64,000 bases of DNA, taken from the NCBI GenBank assembly GCA_005954745.1, contig CP040678.1:3139199-3203198 (forward strand), written 5' to 3'. Below, in pieces: positions 62,212-64,000 of the stretch; position 1 is the stretch's first letter; every line of letters begins with the position of its first letter. Below the pieces are notes generated by a model. The model was not told the origin of the DNA and ran no database searches. It was given only the letters and a program-made list of their open reading frames with translations. The position numbers and the translations under genes are program-made. The DNA comes from Halostella pelagica (lineage in GTDB: Archaea; Halobacteriota; Halobacteria; Halobacteriales; Natronoarchaeaceae).

Positions 62212-63114
62212 ATGGACGTCGTCGTCTTCGGAGCGGGTAGTCTCGGCAGTCTCGTCGGCGGACTGCTCGCGCAGGAACACGATGTGACGCTCGTCGGCCG
62301 CGATCCGCACGTCGCCGCCGTCGCCGAGTCCGGGCTTGTCGTCGAGGGTGACCTTTCGGCGACGGTAGCACCGACGGCCGCAACCGACGGGACCGGACTG
62401 ACGGCGGATCTCGCGGTTCTGGCGGTCAAGGCGTTCGACACCGAGGCCGCCGCCCGCGATCTGGCGACCGGCGAGTACGAGGCGGCGCTGTCCCTCCAGA
62501 ACGGCATGGGAAACGAGGAGCGCCTCGCTCGCCACCTCGACTGTCCCGTCCTCGCCGGAACGGCGACCTACGGCGCGGTCCTCCGCGAGCCGGGCCGCGT
62601 GGAGTGTACTGGCGTCGGCGAAATCACGCTCGGACACCGCGAGGGCGGTGACTCCGCGTCGGCGGTCAGAGTCGCCCGCGCGTTCCGTCGGGCCGACCTC
62701 GATGTGACCGTCTCCGACGACATGCCGCGACGGCTCTGGGAGAAACTCGCCGTCAACGCCGGTATCAACGCCGTTACCGCGCTGTCCCGCGTCGAGAACG
62801 GAGCCCTCCTGTCGGGGCCCGCGAACGACCTCGCACGCTCCGCTGCATGCGAGGCGGCCCGGGTCGCCCGTCGCCGGAACGTGTTTCTCCCCGACCGCGC
62901 GGCGCTGGACGCCGTCGCGGACGTGGCGACGGCGACGGCCGACAACGAGTCGTCGATGTATCAGGACGTGCAGGACGGCCGCCGGACGGAGGTCGACGCC
63001 GTCAACGGCTACGTCGTCGACCGGGCCTCCGAACACGACGTTGACGTCCCCGTCAACCGGACGCTCGCGGCGCTTTTGCGGGCGTGGGAGCGAGGTCAGG
63101 GCGTTCGCGAGTGA
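62212..63114 (+). CDS. panE: 2-dehydropantoate 2-reductase (ketopantoate reductase)
   Basis: A 300-residue NAD(P)H-dependent enzyme making pantoate for coenzyme A. MDVVVFGAGSLGSLVGGLLA gives the Rossmann GxGxxG, LSLQNGMGNEERLARHL the NGxG substrate motif, GTATYGAVLREPGRVECTG, and KLAVNAGINAVTALSRVENG contains the catalytic Lys. SSMYQDVQDGRRTEVDAVNG is the conserved C-terminal signature with the substrate-binding Ser and Glu. Archaeal PanE may be regulated by CoA. Starts 30 bp after the rubredoxin-like gene. Confidence 0.93.
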   Translation: MDVVVFGAGSLGSLVGGLLAQEHDVTLVGRDPHVAAVAESGLVVEGDLSATVAPTAATDGTGLTADLAVLAVKAFDTEAAARDLATGEYEAALSLQNGMGNEERLARHLDCPVLAGTATYGAVLREPGRVECTGVGEITLGHREGGDSASAVRVARAFRRADLDVTVSDDMPRRLWEKLAVNAGINAVTALSRVENGALLSGPANDLARSAACEAARVARRRNVFLPDRAALDAVADVATATADNESSMYQDVQDGRRTEVDAVNGYVVDRASEHDVDVPVNRTLAALLRAWERGQGVRE

Positions 63115-63207
63115 GTCCGGTGTGAGGGCGCGTCGAGTCGGTTGGCGGCGAGGCCGAACTGTCCGCGAACGGGCACAGACCGACCGCCGATCCGAGTACG
63201 ACCCCGA

Positions 63208-64000
63208 TCAGGTGCGGTACAGCACCCACAGCGCCGCGGCACCGCCGACGACGATAGCGAACCAGTAACTCGCCAGCCGGTAGATCGTCGCGACCGCCAG
63301 CGCGTCTGCGGCCGACAGTGCGCTCAGCGCGACGACGAGTCCGGTTAGCGCTCCCTCGACGGCCGCGAGGCCGCCCGGCGTGGGTACCATCCCCGCGAGC
63401 GTGCTCGCCGGGACGACGAAGAAGACGAGTAACAGCGGAACGGCGAGGTCGAGGGTCAACCCCGCGAAGTACAGCGGCAGCGCGAAAAACACCCAGCCGA
63501 CGTATGCGAACGCCGTCGCGGACAGCAACGCTCTCGGGGAGCCGGTGATGCGAGCGATCGACTCGTAGAAGCGTTCGATCCGCTCTCGGATGCTGTCGAC
63601 GGTGACCCGATCCGTCCGGCGGGCGAGCGGTTCGACGACGCGCAGTATCGCCCGTTCGACGACGCTCCGGAACTGCCACCCGGCCACGACGATAGCGGGG
63701 ATGCCGACCGCGAGTACCCCGAGACCGACCGCGAGATCCTCCGCGGTTTCGGTGAGTTGCGACCGGAGCAGCAGGTAGCCCAGCCCGACCGCCGCGAAGT
63801 TGAAGAAGGGGAGCAGGTTCAGCAGGTCGGCGGTGACGACGCTTGCCAGGCTCTGCTCGTAGTTCGCGTCCGTGTCCTGCGAGAGGACGTACGCGATGAA
63901 GGGTTCGCCCCCCGCCTGCCCGAGCGGCGTCACGTAGTTGGCGAAGGTGGCGGCGAAGTACGTCACGACGAGCTTCCGGTACGGGACGTCGATCCCGCCG
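63208..64000 (-). CDS. Flippase-like / lysylphosphatidylglycerol synthase TM-domain protein (5' end outside window)
   Basis: The frame is open to the right edge (reads GIDVPYRKLVVTYFAATFAN), so the N-terminus is missing. Visible are about six membrane helices and the family motif NYVTPLGQAGGEPFIAYVLS (the TPxGxxGGEP signature of the UPF0104/flippase-like family), with SLASVVTADLLNLLPFFNFA and a C-terminal VPASTLAGMVPTPGGLAAVEGAL (second conserved PxPGGLGxxE-like motif). Possibly moves or modifies lipid-linked molecules. Convergent with panE. Confidence 0.88.
   Translation of the reverse strand, partial: GGIDVPYRKLVVTYFAATFANYVTPLGQAGGEPFIAYVLSQDTDANYEQSLASVVTADLLNLLPFFNFAAVGLGYLLLRSQLTETAEDLAVGLGVLAVGIPAIVVAGWQFRSVVERAILRVVEPLARRTDRVTVDSIRERIERFYESIARITGSPRALLSATAFAYVGWVFFALPLYFAGLTLDLAVPLLLVFFVVPASTLAGMVPTPGGLAAVEGALTGLVVALSALSAADALAVATIYRLASYWFAIVVGGAAALWVLYRT

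Noticed and set aside
1..64000. CRISPR arrays, rRNA genes, complete insertion sequences or prophage
   Set aside because: No regularly spaced repeats, no rRNA-like stretches, and no transposase or capsid genes were seen in any frame.

Overview
The window comes from the main chromosome of a haloarchaeon (class Halobacteria). It has high-GC coding sequence with many long antisense shadow frames, strongly acidic proteins, a TFB, an archaeal Orc1/Cdc6 and both PolD subunits. It also has KEOPS Cgi121, Hel308, Hef, archaeal IMP cyclohydrolase PurO, a Haloarcula-like malate dehydrogenase and Tat-dependent secreted proteins. From memory the gene order around orc1 (arvABC, origin, orc1, sec11, polD1, lysC, tnaA) is that of the primary origin (oriC1) of haloarchaeal chromosomes.

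Layout. 1-8.5 kb: a partial XPD/Rad3 helicase, then miscellaneous genes (thioesterase, DUF1684, methyltransferase, DUF2391, a RecA-fold protein, a 29-residue membrane peptide, a MATE transporter). 8.7-13.5 kb: the replication origin. It holds the arvABC vesiculation GTPase operon, a 1.2 kb non-coding origin with 24-bp ORB repeats and an AT-rich unwinding zone, orc1, and outlying ORBs at 8670 and 13491. 13.5-25 kb: sec11, polD1, a zinc-finger RecA-like ATPase, lysC, cspA, a Rieske protein, tnaA, purO and tRNA-Gln(CUG). 25-35.7 kb: a synthetase-like protein, a stand-alone XPF nuclease, a PAP2-like/P450 pair, tfb, an old-yellow-enzyme reductase, cgi121 and hel308. 35.8-42.4 kb: a cell-surface propeller protein, ferredoxin, mdh, an SSSCA1-type zinc protein and hef. 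42.4-42.9 kb: a small AT-rich island with gene relics. 42.9-54.5 kb: dolichol kinase, glyS, a CBS protein, and a complete Dpp/Opp-type ABC transporter operon. 55-64 kb: PPC protein and polD2, a J-domain/2Fe-2S fusion, a tungsten AOR-family enzyme, a rubredoxin-like protein, ketopantoate reductase and a partial flippase-like membrane protein.

The most unusual signal is a dispersed non-coding repeat of about 185-240 bp, present in five copies at 13183, 16142, 19694, 37517 and 38220 (minus strand). Each copy starts immediately after a stop codon (orc1, polD1, lysC, ferredoxin, mdh). Each is built from the same conserved linkers separated by hairpins whose arms differ between copies but stay complementary. 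That pattern points to selection on secondary structure. The element may be a 3'-UTR/terminator RNA module or a miniature mobile element that targets gene ends. A possible relative lies at 54889-55250.

All family assignments are from reading motifs; no database search was run.
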